DNA of 64,000 bases from Cryobacterium sp. PH31-O1 (GTDB taxonomy: Bacteria; Actinomycetota; Actinomycetes; Actinomycetales; Microbacteriaceae), in the NCBI RefSeq assembly GCF_030063455.1, contig NZ_JASITB010000007.1, positions 186,001-250,000 of the forward strand. Direction: 5' to 3'. Below, piece by piece: positions 7,396 to 15,740 of this stretch. The notes below the pieces were generated by a model. That model did no database searches. It saw only the letters and a list, made by a program, of their open reading frames with translations, and had not been told where the DNA came from. The position numbers were made by a program, and so were the translations under genes. Numbering within the stretch: position 1 is the stretch's first letter; each line of letters begins with the position of its first letter.

Positions 7396-9690
7396 ATGGA
7401 GGGTCCAGAAATCACGTTCGCCGAGACCGTTATCGATAACGGCAAGTACGGCAAGCGCACCATCCGTTTTGAAACCGGGCGTCTCGCCCAGCAGGCGCAG
7501 GGTTCTGCCGCCGCCTACATTGACGACGAGACGATGCTGCTCTCCGCCACGAGCGTCAGCAAGCAGCCGAAGGACAACTTCGACTTCTTCCCGCTCACCA
7601 TCGACGTTGAAGAGCGCATGTACGCTGCCGGGCGCATTCCGGGCAGCTTCTTCCGTCGCGAAGGCCGTCCCTCGACCGACGCGATCCTCACCTGCCGCCT
7701 GATCGACCGGCCGTTGCGCCCGTCATTCGTCGACGGTCTGCGCAACGAAATTCAGGTTGTCATCACCGTTCTGGCCATCGAGCCCGACGAACTTTACGAC
7801 GTGCTCGCGATCAACGCGGCCTCCATGTCGACCCAGCTCGCCGGCTTGCCCTTCTCCGGCCCAATCGGTGGCGTTCGCGTCGCCCTTGTTCCCGACGAGA
7901 ACGGTGGCGGCCAGTGGGTCGCGTTCCCGAAGCACTCGCAGCTCGAGACGTGCGTGTTCAGCATGGTCGTGGCCGGCCGCGTCGTGACGGATGCCGCTGG
8001 CAACCAGGACGTCGCGATCATGATGATCGAGGCCGAAGCAACCGACGCCGCCTGGAACCTGATCAAGGGTGGCGCCATTGCGCCCAACGAAGCCGTCGTC
8101 GCCCAGGGTATCGAGGCCTCCAAGCCGTTCATCAAGCAGCTTGTTGCCGCTCAGCAGGAGGTCGCCGACAAGGCGGCCAAGCCGACCGCCGACTTCGCGC
8201 TCTTCCCGCCTTACCAGGCGGCCACGTACGACGCCGTTGCGGCCGTTGCCTATGACGAGCTCAAGAGCGTCTACGCGATCGCCGACAAGGTCGAACGACA
8301 GAACGCCGACGACGCCCTCAAGGCATCCGTCAAGACCGCCATCGCGGCCAAGGTTGAGGCCGGCGAGCTCGACGCCAGCGCCAATAACCAGGTCAACGCG
8401 GCCTACAAGTCGGTCACCAAACTCGTTGTGCGCTCGCGCGTTCTCAACGAGGGCATCCGCATCGACGGTCGCGGGCTGGCAGACATCCGCCCGCTCGACG
8501 CCGAGGTCGCTGTCATCCCGCGTGTGCACGGTTCGGCCATCTTCCAGCGCGGCGAAACCCAGATTCTGGGCGTCACCACGCTGAACATGCTCAAGCTCGA
8601 GCAGTCGATCGACTCGCTGAACCCGGTCACCAAGAAGCGTTATATGCACAACTACAACTTCCCGCCCTACTCGACCGGTGAAACCGGCCGCGTCGGAACG
8701 CCCAAGCGCCGCGAGATCGGCCACGGAGCGCTCGCTGAGCGTGCCCTGGTTCCCGTGCTGCCCACGCGTGAGGAGTTCCCCTACGCCATCCGTCAGGTCT
8801 CCGAGGCGCTCAGCTCCAACGGATCCACCTCGATGGGTTCCGTCTGCGCCTCCACCCTCTCGCTGCTGAACGCCGGAGTGCCGCTGCGCGCCCCGGTCGC
8901 CGGCATCGCGATGGGCCTAATCAGCGACACCGTTGACGGTCAGACCCGCTACGCGGCCCTGACCGACATCCTCGGCGCCGAAGACGCCCTCGGTGACATG
9001 GACTTCAAGGTTGCCGGTACGAGTGAGTTCATCACCGCTATTCAGCTCGACACCAAGCTCGACGGCATCCCCGCCTCGGTGCTGGCCGGCGCGCTGAACC
9101 AGGCCAAGGAGGCCCGCACCACGATCCTCTCCGTGCTGAACGCTGCAATCGACGCTCCCGACGAGATGGCGCCGACCGCGCCGCGCGTCATCAGCGTGCA
9201 GATTCCGGTCGACAAGATCGGCGAGCTGATCGGCCCGAAGGGCAAGACGATCAACTCGATCCAGGACACCACCGGTGCCGACATCTCGATCGAAGAAGAC
9301 GGCACCGTGTACATCGGCGCCGTCGACGGACCGTCGGCCGAGGCCGCTCGCGCCCAGGTCAACGCCATCGCGAACCCGACCAATCCCGAGGTCGGCGAAC
9401 AGTTCCTCGGAACCGTCGTCAAGATCGCCGCGTTCGGTGCCTTCGTGTCGCTGCTCCCGGGCAAAGATGGTCTGCTGCACATCTCCGAGGTGCGTAAACT
9501 CGCTGGTGGCAAGCGCGTCGAAAACGTCGAAGACGTGCTCGGCGTCGGCCAGAAGGTTCTCGTGGAAATCACGAAGATCGATGACCGTGGCAAGCTGTCG
9601 CTCTCTCCGGTGCTCGACGAGGCCGCTGACACCGAGGGTCGCGCTGCGGCTTCCAGCAGTGCGGACGCTTCGACCGAGGTCTCGAACTAA
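7396..9690 (+). CDS. pnp: Polyribonucleotide nucleotidyltransferase (PNPase)
   Basis: PNPase degrades RNA 3' to 5' by phosphorolysis and in actinobacteria also makes 3' tails. The 764 residues show the full order: first RNase PH domain ([20 protein letters not shown]), helical linker, second RNase PH domain with the [20 protein letters not shown] block and [11 protein letters not shown], a KH domain with GPKG (about residues 600-660) and an S1 domain ([15 protein letters not shown], about 670-740). The ATG at 7396 follows AAAGGAGAA. An in-frame extension to 7324 would run through the leader hairpins and is rejected. A strong terminator follows 61 bases after the stop, so it is transcribed alone. 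In many actinobacteria an M16 peptidase comes next; here that gene lies 29 kb away. Confidence 0.97.
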   Translation: MEGPEITFAETVIDNGKYGKRTIRFETGRLAQQAQGSAAAYIDDETMLLSATSVSKQPKDNFDFFPLTIDVEERMYAAGRIPGSFFRREGRPSTDAILTCRLIDRPLRPSFVDGLRNEIQVVITVLAIEPDELYDVLAINAASMSTQLAGLPFSGPIGGVRVALVPDENGGGQWVAFPKHSQLETCVFSMVVAGRVVTDAAGNQDVAIMMIEAEATDAAWNLIKGGAIAPNEAVVAQGIEASKPFIKQLVAAQQEVADKAAKPTADFALFPPYQAATYDAVAAVAYDELKSVYAIADKVERQNADDALKASVKTAIAAKVEAGELDASANNQVNAAYKSVTKLVVRSRVLNEGIRIDGRGLADIRPLDAEVAVIPRVHGSAIFQRGETQILGVTTLNMLKLEQSIDSLNPVTKKRYMHNYNFPPYSTGETGRVGTPKRREIGHGALAERALVPVLPTREEFPYAIRQVSEALSSNGSTSMGSVCASTLSLLNAGVPLRAPVAGIAMGLISDTVDGQTRYAALTDILGAEDALGDMDFKVAGTSEFITAIQLDTKLDGIPASVLAGALNQAKEARTTILSVLNAAIDAPDEMAPTAPRVISVQIPVDKIGELIGPKGKTINSIQDTTGADISIEEDGTVYIGAVDGPSAEAARAQVNAIANPTNPEVGEQFLGTVVKIAAFGAFVSLLPGKDGLLHISEVRKLAGGKRVENVEDVLGVGQKVLVEITKIDDRGKLSLSPVLDEAADTEGRAAASSSADASTEVSN

Positions 9691-9751
9691 ACGAACACCG
9701 TGCCCCTACAGATCTCCCGATCACCTCTCGCCAGGTCGGTCGGGTAGACGG

Positions 9752-9783
9752 AAGGCCCGCACTGCTTGCAGTGCGGGCCTTTT
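9752..9783 (+). terminator. Intrinsic terminator after pnp
   Basis: A near-perfect 13-14 bp GC-rich stem (AAGGCCCGCACTG with its complement) closes on a CTTG loop and ends in TTTT. This is the clearest Rho-independent terminator in the window. Confidence 0.92.
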
Positions 9784-9853
9784 CGCGCGTCTGGTACGGC
9801 CAACTTGCGACTACGCCTTGTCGACCTCGTGCACCGGGTTTACCGTTGCGCGC

Positions 9854-10702
9854 ATGACTAATCAACGCAACGTTGTGTCCTTCCTGTCGCGCCTCGGCGC
9901 TGTCTCCGTGCTCACCGTCGGCCTGGTGGGCGGCGTCGCAACAGCTCCGGCTCTTGCGCAGCGCCCCGCACCTCCCACCGTCGCATCCGCTCTGGGCTAT
10001 GTCGCCCTCGGCGACTCATTCACCGCCGGTCAGGGGGCCCCGCCCTACGTCACGGACGGCACCGCCTGCCTGCGCAGCAAGCGGGCCAGTTACCCGACGT
10101 TCGCGGCGTTCGTGAGCGCGTACCGCCTCACGTCCAACCGGGCCTGCTCTGGTGCCAGCACAGCGGATGTCCCGGCTCAGCTCCTCGGAGTCAGCCCCGG
10201 CACCACCTTGGTCACCCTCACCGTCGGCGGCATCGATGCCGGCTCCAACATCGTCCTGGCCGCCTGCGCCTCCGATCCGACCAACGTCGTCTGCCTCGGC
10301 GCCATCGACAACAGCGTGGCCCAACTGGGACTTCTGGCGCCCAAACTCGTGGGCGCCTACACCGCGGTGGCCACGGCACTGCCCCAGGCGAAGATTGCCG
10401 TCCTCAGCTACCCACGCCAGTTCAAGCCCGGCTTTTCCCCGCTCGGAGACGTGCTGAACAGGGCGACCGACGCCCTGAACACCGTCATCGCCGGATCCGT
10501 CGCGGCCATGGCGACTCCGCGCATCCGTTTTGTCGATGCCTCCCAAGAATTCGCCGGGCATGGCATCGGCTCCAGGGTGGCGTACTTCGCGTTAGATCCG
10601 CTGAACCCGCTCGCACCGGCGAACTTTCACCCCAACGCGCTGGGTAACAGCCTCGGCTATACCCGCGCCCTCGCCAACGACGCCGTGTTGCGTCGGCCCT
10701 AG
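9854..10702 (+). CDS. Secreted SGNH/GDSL-family esterase
   Basis: A 282-residue exported lipase/esterase-like hydrolase. A Sec signal peptide is clear: MTNQRN, a hydrophobic core, and TAPALA before the likely cleavage site near residue 35. Block I is YVALGDSFTAGQG, with nucleophile S55. Block III is VTLTVGGID, where the usual G-x-N-D is replaced. The C-terminal histidine is in NFHPNALG. The usual Asp three residues before the histidine is Ala, so it may work as a Ser-His dyad, as described for some Streptomyces esterases. Even cysteine number suggests disulfides, as in that subfamily. The start was chosen because it opens the signal peptide. Natural substrate is unknown. It stands alone, between the pnp terminator and arsR. 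Confidence 0.85.
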   Translation: MTNQRNVVSFLSRLGAVSVLTVGLVGGVATAPALAQRPAPPTVASALGYVALGDSFTAGQGAPPYVTDGTACLRSKRASYPTFAAFVSAYRLTSNRACSGASTADVPAQLLGVSPGTTLVTLTVGGIDAGSNIVLAACASDPTNVVCLGAIDNSVAQLGLLAPKLVGAYTAVATALPQAKIAVLSYPRQFKPGFSPLGDVLNRATDALNTVIAGSVAAMATPRIRFVDASQEFAGHGIGSRVAYFALDPLNPLAPANFHPNALGNSLGYTRALANDAVLRRP

Positions 10703-10760
10703 CCCGCCTGCAGCTACAACCTGGCAGCCTCCGCAATCTAAATGAAGGAATCGTAAAGTA

Positions 10761-10771
10761 TCGATATACTA
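10761..10771 (+). promoter_or_regulatory. arsR -10 box within an operator-like palindrome
   Basis: TATACT (10765-10770) ends six bases before the GTG start, so the mRNA would be leaderless. The box overlaps the perfect 8-bp palindrome TATCGATA (10760-10767), a plausible autoregulatory ArsR site. Direct sequence observation; binding is inferred. Confidence 0.5.
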
Positions 10772-10776
10772 AGGCG

Positions 10777-11112
10777 GTGCTGTCTTCTGGTTTGCCCGCT
10801 GCCCAATTGAAGTCCGACCTGTTCAAGTCGCTCGGGCATCCCCTGCGGGTTCAGGTTCTGGAACTACTCGTGACCGGTGAACGATCAGTGGGTTCCCTCG
10901 CCGAAACGCTCGGCTGCGAGCTGTCCAATCTGTCGCAGCAGCTCGGCGTGTTGCGTCGCGCCGGCGTGGTCGTCACCCGCCGTGAGGGAAACTCCATCTT
11001 CTACGCCCTGCGCGACCCGAGCGCGATCGAGCTGCTCGCCGCGGCTAAACGCATGGTGCGCGCCAACCTCGCCGATTCGCACGCCTTGCTCCGCCACCTC
11101 GAACAGGAATAG
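10777..11112 (+). CDS. ArsR/SmtB family transcriptional regulator (Rv0081-like)
   Basis: A 111-residue winged-helix repressor: FKSLGHPLRVQVLELL (helix 2-3), SLAETLGCELSNLSQQLGVLRRAG (recognition helix) and the wing VVTRREGNSIFYALRD. No clear cysteine metal site of the ArsR CxC type is visible; a single cysteine lies in the recognition-helix region. The neighbourhood suggests its role: it is convergent with, and 25 bases from, the six-gene hydrogenase-4-like operon. M. tuberculosis has a comparable ArsR gene (Rv0081) next to the homologous Rv0082-Rv0087, though there all run the same way. I infer that it controls that operon. The GTG at 10777 is six bases after a -10 box with no ribosome binding site. 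Confidence 0.85.
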   Translation: MLSSGLPAAQLKSDLFKSLGHPLRVQVLELLVTGERSVGSLAETLGCELSNLSQQLGVLRRAGVVVTRREGNSIFYALRDPSAIELLAAAKRMVRANLADSHALLRHLEQE

Positions 11113-11137
11113 TTCGTTCCTCCGGCGCCGCAGTTTG

Positions 11138-12667
11138 TTACAGGTCGTTTCCGGCGTAGGAGAGGTTGAAGCTCTTGTTGGCCAGCGGAAAGTCGGGAAC
11201 GATCGTCTCCGACAGGGCGTCCGGCACGGCGGGCCAGTTCAGGAACGACGGGTCGACGACCTTCACCCGGGCGAGGGTGCCGTCGGCGGCAAGTTCGACC
11301 CGGTGGGTCGCGGTTCCGCGCCACGCTTCGACCAGGGCCAGTCCGGTGCCGGCCAACGTCGGGTTCACGCTGCGGGCGCTTCCGGTGTGGCCCTGCAAAC
11401 GGCGCAGCAGGTCAACAGCGACCGCGGTGGACACCTCCACCTCGCGCGCGCGAACGGTATACCGCGCGAGCACATCGCCGCCCTCCTCGGTTACGACGTG
11501 GAAGACTTCACCAAGATTGACGAACGGATGCTCGTTGCGGGCATCCGTGTCAATGCCGGAGGCGCGAGCGACGTAGCCGAGCGTCCCGATCCTGGTCGCA
11601 TGCGCGTTGGAGAGGCGGGCGGTGCCGGCGAAACGGCCGCGTACGATGGCGTGCCCGAGTGTGATGCCGACCAGTTCGGCCATGGCAGCATTGATGCGCC
11701 CGAGGTCGGCCGCATCGGGAAGTGCGATCACCGTGGTACCGCCAACGCTGAGGGCACCCCGCAGCAGCCGGTGACCGGTGACCGCCTTGTTGATGCGCAG
11801 CAGCTGCTCGCGCAACCCCTGGGCGTGGGCGTCGATGACGCCGAAGCCCACGTCATTGGCGAGGGAACCGAGGTCGGTCACGTGGTTGTACAGGCGTTCT
11901 AGTTCGAGCAGCAGGGCACGCAGCAGCCGGTCGGGCTCGGAAACCTCGATGCCGGCGGCCTGTTCAACGGCCATGATGAAGGCGAGGGAATGTCCGACGG
12001 CGGTGTCGCCGCTGATCTGCTCGGCCAGGAGGACTCCCTCGGCCGCGGTCTTGCCCTCGAACACCTTCTCGACACCGCGGTGCAGGTACCACTGGCGGGC
12101 TTCCATCCGCACGATGGTCTCACCGACGACCGAGAACCGAAAGTGGCCGGGTTCGATGATGCCGGCGTGAATGGGGCCGACCGCGATCTCGTACACTCCG
12201 GGACCCTCCACCGGCGCGAACGGGAACGACTCAGTGTCGGGCTCGAACTCGGGCACAACGGCGTTGGCGCGCAGCATCGGGTACCAGCCGCGCGGCCAGT
12301 GGCCGTGGCGCACGAGGCGGTGCGGCTGCGGATGGTTGCGGGGAACGACCCCGTACAGGTCGCGGATGCCGCGCTCGAAGTTTCCGGCCGGCAGGGACCT
12401 CTCGGCGAGGCTCGGAATCCAGGCATCGTCTCGTGGCACGGTGACACAGAGGTCGGCCCGCAACGCCGGGGTGCCTCCGACGAAGCAGTAGACGATGCGA
12501 AAGTTATCGACGTCTTCGTGGCAGGCGACCAGCGCCAGGCGGCTGCCCGCATCGAGTAAGGCGCCGGCGGCCTGCGGTAGTCGTGCCCGGTCGACGTCGT
12601 GCAGCACGGCGTCGCCCGCAGCCAGATTGTCGGCGGTCACATCTTCGGGCGTTCGCTCGTCACGCAT
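11138..12667 (-). CDS. NuoCD/HycE-like large subunit without [NiFe] ligands
   Basis: A 509-residue fusion of a NuoC-like N-terminal part (FERGIRDLYGVVPRNHPQPH) and a NuoD/hydrogenase-large-subunit part. True group 4 hydrogenases carry two CxxC pairs that hold the [NiFe] centre. Here the first place reads AEQISGDTAVGHS and the second VDPSFLNWPAV, so all four cysteines are absent and hydrogenase activity is not expected. The same loss is known in complex-I-related 'Ehr' complexes and in mycobacterial Rv0087. The protein would sit on the cytoplasmic side of the membrane arm, next to the NuoB-like subunit. It is the last gene of the operon; its ATG overlaps the upstream stop by one base. The electron donor and acceptor are unknown. 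Confidence 0.88.
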   Translation of the reverse strand: MRDERTPEDVTADNLAAGDAVLHDVDRARLPQAAGALLDAGSRLALVACHEDVDNFRIVYCFVGGTPALRADLCVTVPRDDAWIPSLAERSLPAGNFERGIRDLYGVVPRNHPQPHRLVRHGHWPRGWYPMLRANAVVPEFEPDTESFPFAPVEGPGVYEIAVGPIHAGIIEPGHFRFSVVGETIVRMEARQWYLHRGVEKVFEGKTAAEGVLLAEQISGDTAVGHSLAFIMAVEQAAGIEVSEPDRLLRALLLELERLYNHVTDLGSLANDVGFGVIDAHAQGLREQLLRINKAVTGHRLLRGALSVGGTTVIALPDAADLGRINAAMAELVGITLGHAIVRGRFAGTARLSNAHATRIGTLGYVARASGIDTDARNEHPFVNLGEVFHVVTEEGGDVLARYTVRAREVEVSTAVAVDLLRRLQGHTGSARSVNPTLAGTGLALVEAWRGTATHRVELAADGTLARVKVVDPSFLNWPAVPDALSETIVPDFPLANKSFNLSYAGNDL

Positions 12668-14115
12668 TAGTTGGTACCTCCCAAAACGGCTGTGGCCTGC
12701 AGCAGCAGAGTACCGACCGGTTCAGCCACGAACGCGATCGTTGCCGTCGTGGCCAGGGCCAGGACGATCGGCAGGCGGGGGCCATGAGATGAATAGTCGG
12801 GTGTGAACGCGTTGCCGGCTGGGGGAGCATCGATGGTCATCTGCACGGTCAGGCGGGTGAACGCAGCGAAGATAACGAGCAGCAGCACGAGGGCGGCTGC
12901 GACGACGCCGCCGAGGCCCACCGACCAGCCGGCCATGATGATGCCGACCTCGGAGAAGAAGATGCTGAACGGGGGAAAGCCGACGATGGCGGCCATGGCG
13001 ATCAGCCACGGCACCGCGAGGCCAGGCCGTCGCACCAGCAGGGCGCGCACATCGGAGATCACCGGGGTGCCCTCGACCTTGAGAATGCGGCCGGAGATCA
13101 CGAACAGGGTCGCCTTGATCAGGCCGTGACCGAGGATGTACAGCAGCACGGAGGGAAGCGCGGCCGGGCCGATTGCCACGCCGATTGCCATGAGGCCCAT
13201 GTGTTCGATGCTGGAGTAGGCGAGCATCCGCTTGTAGTCGCGTTGGCGAATCAGTAACGAGGCGGCCACGAGGAGCGAGAGCAGGCCGCCGATGCTGAGC
13301 ATGGTGCGCAGAAACTCCGGGCCGATCACCAGGTTGGTGATCGACTGGATGCGCAGGATGGCGTACAACGCGACGGAGAGCAGCACGCCCGACATCAGGC
13401 CGGAGACCGGCGCGGGGGCCTGACTGTGGGCGTCGGGCAGCCAGCTGTGCATCGGGGCGAGGCCAGACTTGGTGGCGAAACCGAGCACGGCGAGGGCGCC
13501 GCCGGCGGTGATGAGGGCGGGATCGAGGCCTTGCGTGGACTGGCTGAGCAGTATCCAGGACAGGGTGGGGGTGTCGGTGCCGACCGAGGCGGCGTAGATG
13601 AGCACGATGCCCAGTAGTGCGATGGCGACTCCGACCGAGCCGAGGATGACGTATTTCCAGGCCGCTTCAAGGGACCGGCGGGTGCGGTGGTGGCCGACCA
13701 GGAACGCGGTGGCGATGGTCGTGGCTTCAACGGCCGCCCACATCAGGCCGATGCTGTCGGCGAGCACGGCGAGCGACATCGCTGCCAGAAACAGGGCGAT
13801 GAGCGCCTCATAGCTTGCGGCGTCCCTGGTGCGGCTCGACACGACGCTGCTGAGACCGCCCCAGGTAGAGATGAGTCCGACCGCTCCGACCACGCTCAGC
13901 ATGTAGGCGGAGAGGGCGTCGGCGCGCAGCATGCCGCCTCCGCTGTCGGGAACGGAGCCGCTCAGCACCGCGCCGACCAGCAGGAACCCAGAGAGGAGCA
14001 CGGCGCACGACGCGGCGACGCCGACGAAGCGGCGCAGCGCCGACCCTCCCAACAGCAGGCTGAGCGCGGCGAAGACGAGCGGGCCAACCAGGGGAATCCA
14101 CAGTACGAATGACAT
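12667..14115 (-). CDS. HyfF-like proton-pumping membrane subunit
   Basis: A 482-residue NuoL/M/N-type antiporter-like subunit (Rv0086-like). About 13-14 hydrophobic segments are visible. Conserved features include an acidic residue in WAAVEATTIATAFLVG, the TM7-8 block TKSGLAPMHSWLPDAHSQAP with its lysine, SGLMSGVLLSVALYAIL, and GLIKATLFVISGRI in TM12. These charged residues form the proton path in complex I. The start at 14115 gives MSFVLWIPLVGP. A longer open frame to 14547 encodes Arg/His/Pro-rich, unrelated sequence inside the next gene and is rejected. The start overlaps the upstream stop as ATGA, so translation is probably coupled. Confidence 0.88.
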   Translation of the reverse strand: MSFVLWIPLVGPLVFAALSLLLGGSALRRFVGVAASCAVLLSGFLLVGAVLSGSVPDSGGGMLRADALSAYMLSVVGAVGLISTWGGLSSVVSSRTRDAASYEALIALFLAAMSLAVLADSIGLMWAAVEATTIATAFLVGHHRTRRSLEAAWKYVILGSVGVAIALLGIVLIYAASVGTDTPTLSWILLSQSTQGLDPALITAGGALAVLGFATKSGLAPMHSWLPDAHSQAPAPVSGLMSGVLLSVALYAILRIQSITNLVIGPEFLRTMLSIGGLLSLLVAASLLIRQRDYKRMLAYSSIEHMGLMAIGVAIGPAALPSVLLYILGHGLIKATLFVISGRILKVEGTPVISDVRALLVRRPGLAVPWLIAMAAIVGFPPFSIFFSEVGIIMAGWSVGLGGVVAAALVLLLVIFAAFTRLTVQMTIDAPPAGNAFTPDYSSHGPRLPIVLALATTATIAFVAEPVGTLLLQATAVLGGTN

Positions 14116-14774
14116 CAGTCGTGCAACTCTCTGAGCTGATCGACGGCGGTGCCGCCGAACTTGGTGCGCATGCGGCCGGCGAACACGTGCAGGATGAGCA
14201 CGACCAGCAGCACGTCGAGGGAGACCGCGAATTCGAGCAGAATCGGAACGCCGCCGCTGGTCAGGAACGCGATGGTCGCGATGCCGTTGTCGAGCAGCAG
14301 GAAGCCGATGAGCTGGGAACGGGCGCGGCGACGGCTGATCAGCAGCAGAAAGCCAATGAGCACCATGGCCAGACCGATCGGTGCGGCATGACCCGTTGTC
14401 GTGTCGCCGAGGCCGAAGACGCGGCTGACCACGACGTAGCTGAGGATGGTCAGCAGGGTGACGGCTAGCAGGGCGGCGGTCGGGTTGAGCCGGGGTGATT
14501 CCTGAATCTGTTTGATCGACGCCTTGGACTGGTGCGCGAGTACCCACGGCAGGCCGACGCCCTTGACCGAGAGAATCAACAGGGCGACGAGCACGAGCTC
14601 CGACTCGCCCTCGGCGATGCCGATCACGGCGACGAGGGCGGCAAGGGCCACGCCCTGCAGGGCGAGTAGCCGAATGGAAGCGAGCAGGGAATGACGCCAG
14701 ACCATGAGCGCGCTCGTGAGCAGCAGGGCACCGGTGCAGAGGCCGATCAGCTGAGGATAGAACGTTTCAAACAC
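14115..14774 (-). CDS. HyfE-like (NuoK/MrpC-like) membrane subunit
   Basis: A 219-residue membrane protein of the HyfE family (Rv0085/HycP-like), which corresponds to NuoK fused to extra helices. About seven hydrophobic segments are visible, including LVLVALLILSVKGVGLPWVL and the NuoK-like C-terminal pair around LLDNGIATIAFLTSGG and LEFAVSLDVLLVVLILHV. The buried acidic residues (LLLDN; LEFAVSLD) match those implicated in proton transfer. The length agrees with the family. The gene overlaps hyfF-like by ATGA and is separated from the HyfC-like gene by 12 bases. Confidence 0.87.
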   Translation of the reverse strand: MFETFYPQLIGLCTGALLLTSALMVWRHSLLASIRLLALQGVALAALVAVIGIAEGESELVLVALLILSVKGVGLPWVLAHQSKASIKQIQESPRLNPTAALLAVTLLTILSYVVVSRVFGLGDTTTGHAAPIGLAMVLIGFLLLISRRRARSQLIGFLLLDNGIATIAFLTSGGVPILLEFAVSLDVLLVVLILHVFAGRMRTKFGGTAVDQLRELHD

Positions 14775-14786
14775 GACGGATGCTCC

Positions 14787-15740
14787 TCAGACGACCAGGT
14801 AGGAGGCGGTGACGGCCAGGAAGGCGAGGGCAAAGGAACCCGCGAGAAGCTCGGGCACCTGGAATAGGCGCACCTTGGCCAGGAAGATCTCGCCGACGCT
14901 CAGCAGCACACCGAGCACGAGCACCTTCACGGTAATGCTGACAACGCCGAGGGCCAGGCCGAGGGCGCTGAACTCGGTGACGACGCCCCACGGCACGACG
15001 AGGTTGCTGACCAGGCCGAGCAGGGCGGCGAGCTTCAGCCAGGAGCCGACTTCGAGCCAGGCCAGGTCGCGACCGCTCGCTTCGAGGGTCATCGCCTCGT
15101 GCAGCATGGTCAATTCGAGGTGGGTGCCAGGGTTGTCGATCGGCAGGCGGGCAGTTTCGGCCATGATCGCGATCGACAGGGCCACCAGGGCCAGCACGCT
15201 GACCGGCGAGATGATGACCGCCGGGGAGAACAGGCGGGTTTCGACAATGGCCGAGATAGTGCTCGTCTGGGCCGGGATCGACAGGGCGTAGACCGCGAGC
15301 AGCAGGGTCGGTTCGACGAGTGCGGCGACGGTCATGTGCCGGCTGGACCCCATGCCACCGAACGCTGTTCCACCGTCGAGTCCTACCAGCGCGAGCGCGA
15401 CGACGCCGATCAACATGACCGAGACGATGACGAACAGGTCGCTCGGAATGGACGGAAACGGGATGGTGCCCACGAGTGGTAGCAGCACGCAGAGCAGCAG
15501 GCTCGAGACCATCAGGGCGACCGGTCCGGCCCTGAGCATCCAGCTGCTGCCTTCGGCGCGCACCGGGTTCTTCGCGAGCAGCTTACGCACGTCACGCCAG
15601 GGCTGCCAGATTCCGGCACCGGCACGGCCCTCGATGGTGGCCCGCACTTGGCGGATCACGCCCATGAGCAGCGGGGCGAGAAAGACGAACAGCACGACCT
15701 GCACGAAGGCGATGATGATGGCGCTGAGCGCGGCGTTCAC
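14787..15740 (-). CDS. HyfC/HycD-like (NuoH-type) membrane anchor subunit
   Basis: A 317-residue homologue of NuoH/HyfC (Rv0084-like), the subunit that joins the peripheral arm to the proton-pumping arm. About eight hydrophobic segments are visible. Family hallmarks are IWQPWRDVRKLLAK near the N-terminus and TARLPIDNPGTHLELTMLHEAMTLEASGR in the middle, which carries the conserved acidic residues of the quinone/proton channel; the second motif is the version seen in hydrogenase-4-like and not in true complex I proteins. The start overlaps the HyfB-like stop by four bases. Confidence 0.88.
   Translation of the reverse strand: MNAALSAIIIAFVQVVLFVFLAPLLMGVIRQVRATIEGRAGAGIWQPWRDVRKLLAKNPVRAEGSSWMLRAGPVALMVSSLLLCVLLPLVGTIPFPSIPSDLFVIVSVMLIGVVALALVGLDGGTAFGGMGSSRHMTVAALVEPTLLLAVYALSIPAQTSTISAIVETRLFSPAVIISPVSVLALVALSIAIMAETARLPIDNPGTHLELTMLHEAMTLEASGRDLAWLEVGSWLKLAALLGLVSNLVVPWGVVTEFSALGLALGVVSITVKVLVLGVLLSVGEIFLAKVRLFQVPELLAGSFALAFLAVTASYLVV

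Noticed and set aside
9275..9853. A long upstream extension of the secreted esterase into pnp
   Set aside because: It would cross the pnp terminator and bury the signal peptide inside the protein.
14116..14547. A 144-residue N-terminal extension of the HyfF-like protein
   Set aside because: The added residues are Arg/His/Pro-rich, overlap the HyfE-like gene in another frame, and precede a normal family start at 14115 with ATGA coupling.
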